Assembly (NCBI RefSeq): GCF_014190875.1
Contig: NZ_JACHVS010000001.1
Coordinates: 1,550,001 to 1,614,000 of the forward strand
Reading direction: 5' to 3'
DNA from: Paeniglutamicibacter cryotolerans
GTDB lineage: Bacteria > Actinomycetota > Actinomycetes > Actinomycetales > Micrococcaceae
DNA length: 64,000 nt
Positions 1 to 8,921 of this stretch are shown piece after piece. A program made the position numbers and the translations under genes. The notes beneath the pieces were generated by a model. The model did not search any database. It had not been told where the DNA came from and was given only the letters and a program-made list of their open reading frames with translations. How positions within the stretch are numbered: position 1 is the first letter of the stretch; each line of letters begins with the position of its first letter.

Positions 1-503
1 TGCGTGCCGACCTCCCTGGCCACGGTGTCGTGCACCTTGTCGGCGAGCTTGTCGGCGAAGGTGCCGACCATGTAGTTGTTCGCGTCGTTGGTGGTGAGCT
101 TGAGGATGGCCTGCTTGGCGGCATCGAAATCGGCGGGAGATGCGAGGTTGGCGGAGAAGTCCCGCGGGATGGTCAGGGCGAAGGCGTAGTCGCCGGCACT
201 GACCCCGTTGGCGGCGGCGGCTTCAGAATCCGTGGCGACCCAGCCGAACGTTCCGTCCTCCATCAGGGACTCGACGACATCGTCTCCGACCTTGAGGTCC
301 TTGCCTTCCAGCGTGGAGCCCTCGTCGAGGTTCACGATGGCGGCCTTGACGTTATTCAGGTGGGAATAGGGGTCCCAATTGGCGTAGAGGTAGAGCGAGC
401 CGTAGAGCAGCGGGACCAGCGCCATGGCGATGATGGCCAGGCGCGGCAGCGTGCCGCTGGTCATGCGCTTGAGTTCGGACAGTGCGAGACGCAGGGTGGT
501 CAT
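1..503 (-). CDS. YhgE/Pip-type membrane protein, N-terminal part (runs off the left edge)
   Basis: The first 167 residues are present and the gene continues outside the window. The N-terminus starts MTTLRLALSELKRMTSG and is followed by one hydrophobic segment (LAIIAMALVPLLYGSLYLYA), then the extracytoplasmic start NWDPYSHLNNVKAAIVNLDE. That arrangement is characteristic of the YhgE/Pip family, large membrane proteins related to ABC-2 permeases and phage infection protein. Its ATG lies 2 bp after the stop of the upstream ATPase-like gene, so the two are probably translated from one message. The substrate is unknown; family members are linked to export or envelope functions. Family assignment is fairly sure; function is not. 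Confidence 0.85.
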   Translation of the reverse strand, partial: MTTLRLALSELKRMTSGTLPRLAIIAMALVPLLYGSLYLYANWDPYSHLNNVKAAIVNLDEGSTLEGKDLKVGDDVVESLMEDGTFGWVATDSEAAAANGVSAGDYAFALTIPRDFSANLASPADFDAAKQAILKLTTNDANNYMVGTFADKLADKVHDTVAREVGT

Positions 504-505
504 GT

Positions 506-1147
506 TCAGGCCTCCAGTGCCGGGAACGGGTTGGCGTGGCCGACGCGCGCGACGGGAACGGAGCAGCGATCGGGAATGCGGCCGACGATCGCGACGACGG
601 CGGGGTTCCGGCGGCCCCCCGCGACGCCGGAGAGGTAGTCGAGCCAGTCGGCGGAGGGGATGCCGTGGCGGTCCGGTGCGTCGAAGACCAGCAGATCGGC
701 GTGGCTGGACTCGAGGGCCAGGTGGGTGAGCAGGCGCAGCCGGTCGAAGGGGTCGATGGCATCGAGCCATTGCCCGGACAGATCGTCCATCCCGTGGAGC
801 TCCATCCACTTTTCGACGGCGCTCCGGCGCCAGAACGGACCGGGATGCAGCGCCAGGTCTTCGGCGACCAGATCCCTGACCTTCAGGTGGGCTTCGGGCT
901 CGTTGATTTCGGGGGAATCGACAAGCGCGCTGATCCGGCGCACTCCGCGCAGCGTGGAATCGCCGCTCCAGGAAACGGCGCCGGCGCTGGGCCGCATCCG
1001 GGCGGTGAGGCCCAGTGCCAGCGCGGTGCGGGTCTGTTGCGGTTCGGCATGGACCAGCAGCAGCTCCCCGCGGGCGGCGGCGAGGCTAGTGGGTTCCAAG
1101 AGCGGGGCATGTCGGCCGTCGATGGCCAGTGAATCGGCAATAAGCAC
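506..1147 (-). CDS. Degenerate ABC transporter ATP-binding protein
   Basis: The fold of an ABC ATPase can be followed through the protein (beta-rich start LIADSLAIDG, then RGELLLVHAEP where Walker A should be, and DLLVFDAPDRHG at Walker B). The key residues are missing: the Walker A GxGK(S/T) is AEPQQTRT without lysine, the LSGGQ signature is absent, and the Walker B Asp-Glu is Asp-Ala. It is therefore probably unable to hydrolyse ATP normally. I chose the GTG at 1145-1147, which places a 14-bp palindrome 17 bp upstream; an ATG at 1225 would put the palindrome inside the gene. It lies 2 bp before the YhgE/Pip gene and presumably works with it. Confidence 0.7.
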   Translation of the reverse strand: MLIADSLAIDGRHAPLLEPTSLAAARGELLLVHAEPQQTRTALALGLTARMRPSAGAVSWSGDSTLRGVRRISALVDSPEINEPEAHLKVRDLVAEDLALHPGPFWRRSAVEKWMELHGMDDLSGQWLDAIDPFDRLRLLTHLALESSHADLLVFDAPDRHGIPSADWLDYLSGVAGGRRNPAVVAIVGRIPDRCSVPVARVGHANPFPALEA

Positions 1148-1164
1148 AATTCCAGAATAAACAA

Positions 1165-1178
1165 ACTGACCGGTCAGT
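1165..1178. promoter_or_regulatory. 14-bp perfect palindrome, probable TetR-type operator
   Basis: ACTGACCGGTCAGT is a perfect inverted repeat just upstream of the chosen start of the ATPase-like gene. The TGACCGGTCA core resembles many TetR/AcrR-family operators. No TetR gene lies next to it in the window; one may lie beyond the left edge. Regulation is inferred from position and symmetry only. Confidence 0.55.
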
Positions 1179-1276
1179 ACAAATAAGCGTGCCGTCTGTT
1201 TCCTCACATGCGACTCCGGCGTCACCCTCGCTTCCCACTTTGCCGCGTTCCCATGCTGGTGGGTCAGGATATTGCC

Positions 1277-2368
1277 ATGGACATCGGATTCTGGGTTGGC
1301 GGATACACGGGCAACGACGGCAACGCTCAGGGCATTTCACTGCTGGACGTCGTAAACATGCCGGGGGAGTGCCATCTGGCCGGCGCCGCGGCATCCCCGT
1401 CATGGGTGGCGGTGAACCCCCGTGTGCCGGTGCTCTATGCGGCTCTCGAGCGCGAGGGAAGGCTCGGGGTCTTCTCGATCACCGAGGAAGGGGGCCTTGA
1501 ACCGCTCGGTGCCGGGCGTGAGGCCGGTGAGCTGGTCTGCCACGTTGCGGTTTCCCCCGACGGACGGCATGCCGTGGCCAGCTGCTACGGCGACGGCCGG
1601 GTCATCTACTATTCCCTCGCCGATGATGGAGCGCCGGGCGAACCGGTGATCGCCGCGGCAGCCCGCAACCCCCACGCGGCAGCCCGCAACCCCCACGCGG
1701 CAGCCCGCAACCCCCACGCGGCAGCCCGCAACCCCCACGCGGCAGTCGCCGGACGGCCCAGTCGCGCCCACCAGGCGCTCTTCCTGACGGACGGACGGCT
1801 TCTCACCACCGATTTGGGACTAGACCTGGTGCGGGTATGGAAGATATCGGACGGGGGACTGGAACTGTCCCAGGAGCTCGTCGTGGATCCCGGTAGCGGG
1901 CCCCGGCACATGGCAGCGCATCCGACGGGCGTCGTCTTCGTGGTCACCGAGCATTCGAACGAGATCCTGACTCTGGCCCCAGACGCCCGTGGTATCTGGC
2001 GGAAGATCGCCAGCGTTCCGGTGGCCGCCGGGCATGAACCGGGGCAGGACAGTCCTGCGGAAATCTGCCTCAACGAAGCCGGAACGATGCTTTACGCCGC
2101 TGTGCGTGGCGCCAACACGATTTCTACCCATGCCGTCGTCGGCGATTCCGTCGGCCTGGAATTACTGTCGGTGACCCCTTCCGGCGGAGATTGGCCGAGG
2201 CATCATCTGGTGTCGGGAGGGCGGCTATATGTCGCAAACCAGCTTTCTGACGGACTTAGCGTCTTCGAGCTTGATCCGGATTCAGGTGTGCCCCGTGAAC
2301 CGGCGTCCGTAGTTCCGGTGCCCTCTCCGACCTGCCTCGCTCCGGTGTCCGTCGATGCTATTGCTTGA
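1277..2368 (+). CDS. Lactonase family protein (6-phosphogluconolactonase-like seven-bladed propeller)
   Basis: The 363-residue protein opens with FWVGGYT and contains repeated propeller strands (SWVAVNP, HVAVSPDGRHAVASCYGDG, GPRHMAAHPTGVVFVV, LYVANQLSDGLSVFELD). This pattern is typical of the YbhE/Pgl-type lactonase family, which hydrolyses 6-phosphogluconolactone or related lactones. The start is the ATG at 1277, preceded by AGGAT about 7 bp upstream. Residues 127-154 are four exact copies of a seven-residue unit encoded by a 21-bp tandem repeat, in the loop just before a conserved-looking AHQA segment. The frame stays open across the repeat. Which lactone it uses cannot be told from the sequence. 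Confidence 0.85.
   Translation: MDIGFWVGGYTGNDGNAQGISLLDVVNMPGECHLAGAAASPSWVAVNPRVPVLYAALEREGRLGVFSITEEGGLEPLGAGREAGELVCHVAVSPDGRHAVASCYGDGRVIYYSLADDGAPGEPVIAAAARNPHAAARNPHAAARNPHAAARNPHAAVAGRPSRAHQALFLTDGRLLTTDLGLDLVRVWKISDGGLELSQELVVDPGSGPRHMAAHPTGVVFVVTEHSNEILTLAPDARGIWRKIASVPVAAGHEPGQDSPAEICLNEAGTMLYAAVRGANTISTHAVVGDSVGLELLSVTPSGGDWPRHHLVSGGRLYVANQLSDGLSVFELDPDSGVPREPASVVPVPSPTCLAPVSVDAIA
1655..1744 (+). repeat. 21-bp tandem repeat (4 full copies plus 6 bp) inside the lactonase gene
   Basis: Four identical 21-bp units start at 1655, 1676, 1697 and 1718, followed by a partial copy at 1739-1744. The unit length is a multiple of three, so copies add the heptapeptide AAARNPH without shifting the frame. 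Perfect identity implies recent expansion or ongoing copy-number change. Confidence 0.97.
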
Positions 2369-2472
2369 AGGGGCCTACCCCGCCGGATCCCTGGAATGAC
2401 TGCCCGAAACGACGCGTCGCGCCCCCCCCGGAAACGCCCCAAACTGTCGGTGCCTGGGCGTAGATTCAAGGC

Positions 2473-4170
2473 ATGGGAAGCATCAAGAATGTACCTCCCG
2501 AACTACGGGTGGACGCCGGAAGCCAAAGCGGTCTGGCGGGGATCATCGATCGCCTGAAGGGCAACGAGGGCAGACGCCGGGCGCTGGATGCCGAAGACGT
2601 CCACCTTCGCGCCTTGGCTACCGAGGCTGTCCTGAACGAACACCACAGGGCCCTTGAAGACGCCGTCGAACTGACCGGGGTCCGGCGTGATGCCAGCCCA
2701 TCGGAAAAGCTCAGGGCCCTGGTCGGCAACGAAAACCTCGCACTGAACCAGTGGGTGGAAACCGTACTGGCCAGCGAAATCTCGGCGGCACTCGCCATCG
2801 GGGAACTGCAGGCACGGGGAATGATCAAGGAAGCAGCGGAGCTGCTCACGCATCGACGGAAGACCCTTGCCGCACTCGAAGGCGGCTCCATTTCATACCC
2901 GGCGGCCCGGATCATCCTTGAACACTGTGAGGCCCTCCAACCCCTGCTGCCTCCCTCGCGGCCGGTGCCAGCCACCAAAGCGCAGGCCCAGCATTACGAC
3001 GCTCAAGTCGCCTCGTCCGCCGATTGCCTCGAGGAAGCCCGGGACCGGATGGAAGAGGCACTTCTCCTCTTTGCCCCCGGTCATACGGCCTCCCAGCTCC
3101 GAGCCAAGGGCCGCAGATTACGTGAACGCCTGAGTCCTACCGGCTTGGCTGATCGACACCACCTGGCAGTGGAAAACCGGAACGTGCGGGTCGAATATAG
3201 CGGTGACGGGATGTCTGAGATTCGACTATATGTTTCGGCAGCCATCGGCAGGGCCATAGGGGACCGGTTGGGCCACATCGCGCGACTGCTGGGCAAGGAT
3301 CTGCCCACTACTTGCCGCTCGAGCCAGATGCGGGCGGACATCGCAGTGGAACTGCTCCTCGGCACCAGCACAAAGAGCTCCTGGGAAAATATTCATGCTG
3401 ACCTCATGGTCGTTTTGCCGCATGAGGTTCTCACCGGGGAGCCGGGAGAAATCCCGTGGTACGGAATCCCAACTTCCGGCGTCGCCAATGAAACCGATGC
3501 TGGTAAACAGCGCACGGTCGCCACCTTGTTGGAAGGCCCGGCCGAAATCTGCGGGTTCGGCAGCCTCGATGCGGAAACGGTTAGGCGGTTAGCCAGCCAG
3601 GCCAAGACCTGGGGTCGGCTCTTCGCCACACCCGAAGGCTTGGCCATCACGGGTATGGCCCGTGAGCGGTATCGCCCCACCAAAGCCCAACGTCGGCTGC
3701 TGAAGGTCCGCGACGGAACCTGCACCCATCCGACCTGCAATCGCTGGGCGCTGAACGAGGTAGACCACATCCACGAATTCCAGGATGGTGGGCGGACCGA
3801 CGTACAGAACCTCAGGCCCGGTTGCCGACTGCACCACCTGATGAAAACCCTCGGGCTCTGGGAAGTCGCAGCAAACCCCGACGGAAGCCTCACCCACCAG
3901 TCCCCAGCCGGGCTGCCCTACGTCTCCTGGCCCGAGCGGCCACTCGAATTCCTTGCACGCCCGAAGCTCCCGGGCAGTATCCTGCCCGCCGGATGCGCCG
4001 CATCCGAAAAATTACAGCAGCCCAAACGCTCCGCCATCAGAAGAACTCCCCGCACGCGGCGTTCCACCCGGGACACCCTGATAACCACGGAACCAGTCAC
4101 GGCCACGCGAACGGTGGATCCATGGATCGCTACTGGGCGAGACGTGCAAAGGCCCGGCCCGGCGTTCTAG
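2473..4170 (+). CDS. DUF222 / HNH endonuclease domain protein
   Basis: The 565-residue protein has a long helical N-terminal region of the DUF222 type (roughly residues 20-330). A C-terminal HNH nuclease motif follows: DGTCTHPTCNRWALNEVDHIHEF with a later NLRPGCRLHHLMKT, giving the paired Cys residues, the DHI histidine and the Asn and His of the fold. The family is highly multiplied in actinobacteria, often several copies per genome, and its role is not settled (mobile-DNA nuclease or repair have been proposed). The last 70 residues are basic and low in complexity. The gene stands alone, with no neighbour that suggests a partner. Confidence 0.88.
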   Translation: MGSIKNVPPELRVDAGSQSGLAGIIDRLKGNEGRRRALDAEDVHLRALATEAVLNEHHRALEDAVELTGVRRDASPSEKLRALVGNENLALNQWVETVLASEISAALAIGELQARGMIKEAAELLTHRRKTLAALEGGSISYPAARIILEHCEALQPLLPPSRPVPATKAQAQHYDAQVASSADCLEEARDRMEEALLLFAPGHTASQLRAKGRRLRERLSPTGLADRHHLAVENRNVRVEYSGDGMSEIRLYVSAAIGRAIGDRLGHIARLLGKDLPTTCRSSQMRADIAVELLLGTSTKSSWENIHADLMVVLPHEVLTGEPGEIPWYGIPTSGVANETDAGKQRTVATLLEGPAEICGFGSLDAETVRRLASQAKTWGRLFATPEGLAITGMARERYRPTKAQRRLLKVRDGTCTHPTCNRWALNEVDHIHEFQDGGRTDVQNLRPGCRLHHLMKTLGLWEVAANPDGSLTHQSPAGLPYVSWPERPLEFLARPKLPGSILPAGCAASEKLQQPKRSAIRRTPRTRRSTRDTLITTEPVTATRTVDPWIATGRDVQRPGPAF

Positions 4171-4224
4171 GCAAGGACTTGACGTTGTCGGAGCCATACC
4201 GCACCACCCGATATCCGACATACT

Positions 4225-4968
4225 GTGAGCATGGCTGTACGAAAAGTCGAAGCAGGCGGATACACGCTGGCCAGCACAGAAACGAACAATGCCCCGGGGC
4301 CAACATTCCTGTTGGTCCACGGAATCGGTATGGGAATCTCGTACTTTGCCCAGCTGAGCACCGCGCTGGAAAGCTACGGCAGGGTGGTGGCCATCGATCT
4401 TCCCGGATTCGGGGACGCTCCGGAACCCAGTAGCTCACTCACGATGGCCGAGATGGGCAAGGTCCTGATTGACTTCGTTGAGGTGGAGCATCTGGGAACA
4501 CCGGTTCTGGTCGGACACTCCATGGGCACGCAGGTAGTTGCCGAGGCGGCAGCGCAACGACCCGATCTGTTCCCCGACGTAATCCTGGTGGCGCCGACCG
4601 TCAACCAACACGAGCGCTCGATTTCACGGCAGGTCTGGCGAATGACCCAGGACCTTTTCCGGGAAAGCCCGCGGGTCTTGGTGGTGGGTTTGAAGAACTA
4701 TGCCAAGACCGGACCGCGATGGTTTATCAAGAAATTGCACAGCATGATGGACCACGCCATCGAGGATACGCTTCCGAAGATCCAGGCGCGCACCCTGGTC
4801 ATCCGTGGCAACCGGGACCTGGTGTGTCCGCATGGATGGGTGTTGGAGGTCACTCGCATGATCCCGAATGCCCACATGGTTGAGGTCGACGACCGTGGGC
4901 ACGAGACCATGGTCAAGGATGGAACCTGCGTCGCGGGCTACATCGTGGAGCATGTGAATCAGCGATGA
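4225..4968 (+). CDS. Alpha/beta hydrolase
   Basis: The protein has the landmarks of the alpha/beta hydrolase fold: the oxyanion-side HGIGMG, the nucleophile elbow GHSMG, a late acid in NRDLVCP and the catalytic His in DRGHETM. All three catalytic positions are intact in 247 residues. The start may be the GTG at 4225 or the ATG at 4231. It overlaps the next hydrolase gene by 4 bp (ATGA), so the two are co-translated. The substrate is unknown; small ester, lactone or haloalkane hydrolysis are all possible for this fold. Confidence 0.85.
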   Translation: MSMAVRKVEAGGYTLASTETNNAPGPTFLLVHGIGMGISYFAQLSTALESYGRVVAIDLPGFGDAPEPSSSLTMAEMGKVLIDFVEVEHLGTPVLVGHSMGTQVVAEAAAQRPDLFPDVILVAPTVNQHERSISRQVWRMTQDLFRESPRVLVVGLKNYAKTGPRWFIKKLHSMMDHAIEDTLPKIQARTLVIRGNRDLVCPHGWVLEVTRMIPNAHMVEVDDRGHETMVKDGTCVAGYIVEHVNQR

Positions 4969-5678
4969 GGTTGTTGGCGCGTGCCGGGTGGTGGGCCCTT
5001 GACTACCTCTATGCCGGATCGCGCCAAATAGTCTCGGTATTCCGTCGGCGGCCCCCGGAATCCTACGCACACGGGGATCCTTTGCGACCGGTCATCGTGC
5101 TGCTTCCGGGCGTATATGAGAGCTGGCTCTTCCTGGAGCCCGCGGCCGCACTGCTGAACACGGCTGGTTGGAGAGTTTTCTCCGTGCCGGGTCTTGGCTT
5201 TAACGTAAAGCCCATCCCGGAATCGGCCGGTCTTTTGGCCGAGGAACTAGCCCGGCTCCAGCAGCAGGGGGTGAGCAGCTGCATTTTTCTGGCCCACAGC
5301 AAGGGTGGATTAATCGGCAAGCGGGCCATGCTAGATGCCCATCAAACACATGGAGGCATGGCTGTCCTGGGGATGGTTGCCATTGGCACACCGTTTTCTG
5401 GTTCGGAATATGCCCGATACATGCCCACGCCAAGCCTGCGGCACTTCTCGCCCATGGACAAGGTGCTGCTTTCGCTACAGGAGCAGACCATTCTGAACTC
5501 GAAAGTGGTATCCATTTACCCGGAGTTCGATCCGCACATCCCGGCCGGAAGCGCGCTGACCGGGGCGCTGAACGTGCAAGTGCCCGTTTCTGGGCACTTC
5601 CGTACGCTGAGTCAGGCCGCGGTTTTGGATGAAGTGGTAGCCGCGGTCAGGACCTTTGAAAGGGAATCGGCTGGGTAA
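4965..5678 (+). CDS. Alpha/beta hydrolase, lipase-like
   Basis: The 237-residue protein contains VIVLLPGVYESWLFLEP (oxyanion region) and the nucleophile elbow LAHSKGG, a variant of GHSxG with alanine in the first position. A candidate catalytic His lies in VPVSGHFRTL near the C-terminus. The pattern resembles lipase/esterase-type hydrolases that act on long-chain substrates. Coupling by a 4-bp overlap to another hydrolase suggests a two-step or paired activity, but no pathway can be named. Confidence 0.78.
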   Translation: MRLLARAGWWALDYLYAGSRQIVSVFRRRPPESYAHGDPLRPVIVLLPGVYESWLFLEPAAALLNTAGWRVFSVPGLGFNVKPIPESAGLLAEELARLQQQGVSSCIFLAHSKGGLIGKRAMLDAHQTHGGMAVLGMVAIGTPFSGSEYARYMPTPSLRHFSPMDKVLLSLQEQTILNSKVVSIYPEFDPHIPAGSALTGALNVQVPVSGHFRTLSQAAVLDEVVAAVRTFERESAG

Positions 5679-5768
5679 TCGGTGGCCATTGGGCAGCCCG
5701 GCCCGTTCCAGGACCTGAGTTCAAGAAGTCGGGAAACCATAATGCCTCAGCGGGTGGGGTCAAAGCGG

Positions 5769-5794
5769 AAAAGCCACGATTTCTCGTGGCTTTT
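5769..5794 (-). terminator. Terminator of tRNA-Arg copy 1
   Basis: An 11-bp perfect stem (AAAAGCCACGA / TCGTGGCTTTT) with a 4-nt loop gives a T-run on both strands. It lies 7 bp beyond the tRNA 3' end and may also stop the hydrolase transcript from the other side. Confidence 0.8.
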
Positions 5795-5801
5795 CGTGTG
5801 G

Positions 5802-5875
<74 letters not shown>

Positions 5876-6018
5876 ATATTTTATTTTCCGTCCGAGCTGT
5901 TCGGCTCGACCTCAAATAACTATACAGACTCCATGTCTCGTCTGCCCAATTCTTATGTGCGCGGCGCAGGGAATGGGTCGACGGCCACGAAAAGATCAAG
6001 ATGGCAGTGTTAAAGCGG

Positions 6019-6044
6019 AAAAGCCACGATTTCTCGTGGCTTTT
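6019..6044 (-). terminator. Terminator of tRNA-Arg copy 2
   Basis: Identical to the hairpin at 5769-5794, with an 11-bp stem, a 4-nt loop and a T-run on the minus strand. Confidence 0.8.
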
Positions 6045-6051
6045 CGTGTGG

Positions 6052-6125
<74 letters not shown>

Positions 6126-6245
6126 ATATTTTATTTTCCGTCCGAGCTGTTCGGCTCGACCTCGAATAACTATACAGACTTACAGGAGGGGCGCCAAATC
6201 GAATTGGGCGAACCCTGCGGGAAATACTAATGAACGAATATGAAT

Positions 6246-6259
6246 GTATACCGGTATAC
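6246..6259. promoter_or_regulatory. 14-bp palindrome upstream of pckG
   Basis: GTATACCGGTATAC is a perfect inverted repeat that shares its last base with the CRP-like site. It has the look of an operator for a second regulator; no family can be assigned. Confidence 0.45.
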
Positions 6260-6274
6260 GTGACCTTCGTCACG
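6259..6274. promoter_or_regulatory. CRP/GlxR-type cAMP-receptor site upstream of pckG
   Basis: CGTGACCTTCGTCACG matches the CRP/GlxR consensus TGTGA-N6-TCACA in 8 of 10 defined positions and is perfectly symmetrical in the arms. It lies about 150 bp before the pckG start, a sensible place for carbon-source control of gluconeogenesis. Binding is inferred. Confidence 0.65.
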
Positions 6275-6422
6275 TTTGATCAAGCTGAAACCGCGGGAAT
6301 CCGGCATTTTCCGCGCAGTTTTCCGTCTCCGGTCGATAGTAGGGGATCTGTGTCACAACCGGAAAATTGAATACCCCCCTAGCATCGAAAGTACGCAAAT
6401 CAGCCCAATGGAGGGAATGGAT

Positions 6423-8252
6423 ATGAGCGAGAGCTCGGACCAGCAGGTCATCGAAGCCGCACCGACAACGCATGCCAAGCTTGTTGCTTGGGTTCGTGAA
6501 GTTGCCGAACTGACGCAGCCGGACCAGGTCTATTGGGTTGATGGTTCGCAGGAGGAAAATGACCGCCTCGCGGCCGAGCTCGTTGCAGCAGGCACTCTGA
6601 AGCCACTGAACCAGGAAAAGTTCCCGAACTCCTTCGCCGCCTTCTCCGACCCGAAGGACGTTGCGCGCGTCGAAGAGCGCACCTTCATCTGCTCGGAAAA
6701 TAAGCGCGATGCCGGCTTCACCAATAACTGGATGGACCCGGCCGAAATGAAGGCCAAGCTTAACGGCCTCTTCGCCGGAACCATGCGCGGGCGCACCATG
6801 TACGTGATCCCGTTCGTCATGGGCCCCCTGGATGCCGAGCACCCGCAGTTCGGTGTCGAGGTGACCGACTCGGCCTACGTAGTGACCTCCATGCGCATCA
6901 TGGCCCGTATTGGCGATGACGTCCTGCGTAAGATGGAAGCCACCGAGGCCTTCTTCGTCCCGGCAGTGCACTCCGTTGGCGTGCCGATAGCAGAGGGTGA
7001 GGCCGATGTTGCCTGGCCGTGCAACGAGGACAAGTGGATCGTGCACTTCCCCGAAGAGCGTTCGATCTGGTCCTTCGGTTCCGGCTACGGCGGAAACGCC
7101 CTGCTGGGCAAGAAGTGCTATGCCTTGCGCATCGCCTCCGTGATGGCCCGCGATGAGGGATGGCTCGCCGAGCACATGCTCATCCTGAAGCTGACCAACC
7201 CGGAAGGCAAGTCGTACAACGTCGCGGCGGCCTTCCCATCCGCTTGCGGCAAGACCAACCTGGCCCTGCTCGATCCGACCATTGAGGGATGGAAGGCCGA
7301 GACCCTGGGCGATGACATCAACTGGATGCGCATCGGCAAGGAAGGCGAGCTTCGCGGCGTCAACCCGGAGTACGGCCTGTTCGGCGTCGCACCGGGCACC
7401 GGCTGGAGCACGAACCCGAATGCCATGCGTGCCATCGCCAAGGGCAACTCCATCTTCACCAACGTCGCGCTCACCGACGATGGCGGTGTGTGGTGGGAAG
7501 GCATGACAGATGAGGTCCCCGCGCACCTGACCGACTGGTTGGGCAACGACTGGACCCCCGAGTCCGGCCGTCCGGCAGCGCACCCGAACTCGCGCTTCTG
7601 CACCCCGATCGACCAGATCGACATGCTGTCCCCGGAGTACTACAGCCCGGAGGGCGTCGAAATCCACGCCATCCTCTTCGGTGGCCGCCGCAAGACCACC
7701 ATTCCCCTGGTGACCGAGGCTCGCAGCTGGACCAACGGCATCTTCATGGGTTCGACCTTGTCCTCGGAGACCACGGCCGCAGCTGCCGGCGCGGTGGGCG
7801 TTGTCCGCCGCGACCCGATGGCCATGCTGCCGTTCATCGGTTATGACGCGGGCGATTACCTGAACCACTGGGACTCCATCGAAGCTAAGGCCAACCCGGC
7901 GCGTCTGCCCAAGATCTTCCTGGTGAATTGGTTCCGACGTACCCCCGAGGGCGGCTTTGCCTGGCCCGGATTCGGCGACAACTCGCGCGTACTGAAATGG
8001 GCCATCGACCGCATCGAAGGCAAGGCGGAAGCCCGTGAAACGGCTATCGGTTTCGTCCCGACCGGCGATTCCATCGACCTGACCGGCTTGGATATGACCC
8101 CGGCCGACGTCGAAGTTGCCGTCAAGGTCGACGCAGGCGAATGGGCCACTGAGCTCGCCAGTATCGAGGAGTGGTACGCCAAGTTCGGCGATTCGCTCCC
8201 GCAGTCGCTGCGCAATGAGTTCAATGGACTGAAGGAGCGCTTGGGCGCCTAG
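6423..8252 (+). CDS. pckG: Phosphoenolpyruvate carboxykinase (GTP)
   Basis: This cytoplasmic enzyme converts oxaloacetate and GTP to phosphoenolpyruvate and CO2, the entry step of gluconeogenesis. The 609-residue length is normal for the GTP-dependent class. Visible signatures are the kinase P-loop region FPSACGKTN, the metal and substrate region [12 protein letters not shown] and the C-terminal NWFRR. The ATG at 6423 has GGAGGG at the right distance (6410-6415); the ATGs at 6408 and 6417 lie before or on top of that ribosome-binding site. It is monocistronic: tRNA genes lie upstream and a strong hairpin follows. Confidence 0.97.
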   Translation: MSESSDQQVIEAAPTTHAKLVAWVREVAELTQPDQVYWVDGSQEENDRLAAELVAAGTLKPLNQEKFPNSFAAFSDPKDVARVEERTFICSENKRDAGFTNNWMDPAEMKAKLNGLFAGTMRGRTMYVIPFVMGPLDAEHPQFGVEVTDSAYVVTSMRIMARIGDDVLRKMEATEAFFVPAVHSVGVPIAEGEADVAWPCNEDKWIVHFPEERSIWSFGSGYGGNALLGKKCYALRIASVMARDEGWLAEHMLILKLTNPEGKSYNVAAAFPSACGKTNLALLDPTIEGWKAETLGDDINWMRIGKEGELRGVNPEYGLFGVAPGTGWSTNPNAMRAIAKGNSIFTNVALTDDGGVWWEGMTDEVPAHLTDWLGNDWTPESGRPAAHPNSRFCTPIDQIDMLSPEYYSPEGVEIHAILFGGRRKTTIPLVTEARSWTNGIFMGSTLSSETTAAAAGAVGVVRRDPMAMLPFIGYDAGDYLNHWDSIEAKANPARLPKIFLVNWFRRTPEGGFAWPGFGDNSRVLKWAIDRIEGKAEARETAIGFVPTGDSIDLTGLDMTPADVEVAVKVDAGEWATELASIEEWYAKFGDSLPQSLRNEFNGLKERLGA

Positions 8253-8268
8253 CGTCGTTCAAAACCAC

Positions 8269-8322
8269 ACGCCAGAGGCGAGTTCGACCCGGTTGAAGCC
8301 GGGGCGGGCTCGCCTCTGGCGT
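8269..8322 (+). terminator. Hairpin after pckG
   Basis: A 14-bp perfect stem (8269-8282 with 8309-8322) follows the pckG stop by 17 bp. There is no T-run, as is common in GC-rich actinobacteria. Confidence 0.65.
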
Positions 8323-8382
8323 CTACCGGCCTAGGCCGCCACAATCGCTGTCCTAAATGAGGGAACACCTAGGCGACGTGTC

Positions 8383-8398
8383 ATCATGGATTCATGAT
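8383..8398. promoter_or_regulatory. Palindrome covering the PadR start codon
   Basis: ATCATG-GATT-CATGAT is a perfect 6+6 inverted repeat that contains the PadR ATG (8394). It could be an autoregulatory operator, since PadR-family operators are often AT-rich palindromes of this kind. Confidence 0.35.
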
Positions 8399-8921
8399 TC
8401 TTGCGCGGCTGATCCTCGGGCTTCTGAGCCTTTCACCCATGACCGGATATGAAATGAAGAAGCATTTCGACTCCAGCATTAATCATTTCTGGAATGCCGA
8501 CAAGGCACAGATCTACCGGACCCTCGCGCAATTGGTCGCCGATGGCTACGCCACTGTGGAAACCATCAGACAGGACAACTACCCTGACCGGCAGGAACAC
8601 CATCTGACCGATGCGGGCCGGGCTGCCCTGAACGACTGGTTGCGGGGGCCGGTTTCCGCCCCCTCCATCCGGGAGCCTTTCATTGCCCGGATATTCTTCG
8701 CCGGCGAAATGGAGCGCGATGAGGTCATGGATCTGGTCGGTCGCCGTCGGGTCGCCAGCACGGTGTTGCTGGCCGATTATCTTTCCCAACGCGAGGAAAT
8801 CGACGGCCAGGCCATCGCCGATCGCAGGAACTTCCTGATGGCGGCAACCCTCGACCATGGAATCAAACACGCGTACGCGGAGTTGGAATGGTTGGATGCC
8901 GTTGAAAAGGACCTGCCATGA
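8394..8921 (+). CDS. PadR family transcriptional regulator
   Basis: The 175-residue protein has the PadR winged-helix pattern: LILGLLSLSPMTGYEMKKHF, then IYRTLAQLVADGYATVE (recognition helix), and the wing with a following HHLTDAGRAALNDWL. A helical Vir-type C-terminal domain mediates dimerisation. It overlaps the next gene by 4 bp, so it probably regulates that hydrolase and itself. The effector is not predictable. Confidence 0.9.
   Translation: MILARLILGLLSLSPMTGYEMKKHFDSSINHFWNADKAQIYRTLAQLVADGYATVETIRQDNYPDRQEHHLTDAGRAALNDWLRGPVSAPSIREPFIARIFFAGEMERDEVMDLVGRRRVASTVLLADYLSQREEIDGQAIADRRNFLMAATLDHGIKHAYAELEWLDAVEKDLP

Noticed and set aside
1655..1744. Possible CRISPR-like repeat array
   Set aside because: The 21-bp units are adjacent without spacers and lie in frame inside a coding gene; there are no cas genes.
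6270..7868. Long open frame of 532 codons antisense to pckG
   Set aside because: High-GC third-position bias leaves long antisense frames; the sense protein has all the PEPCK motifs and the antisense product has no recognisable domain.
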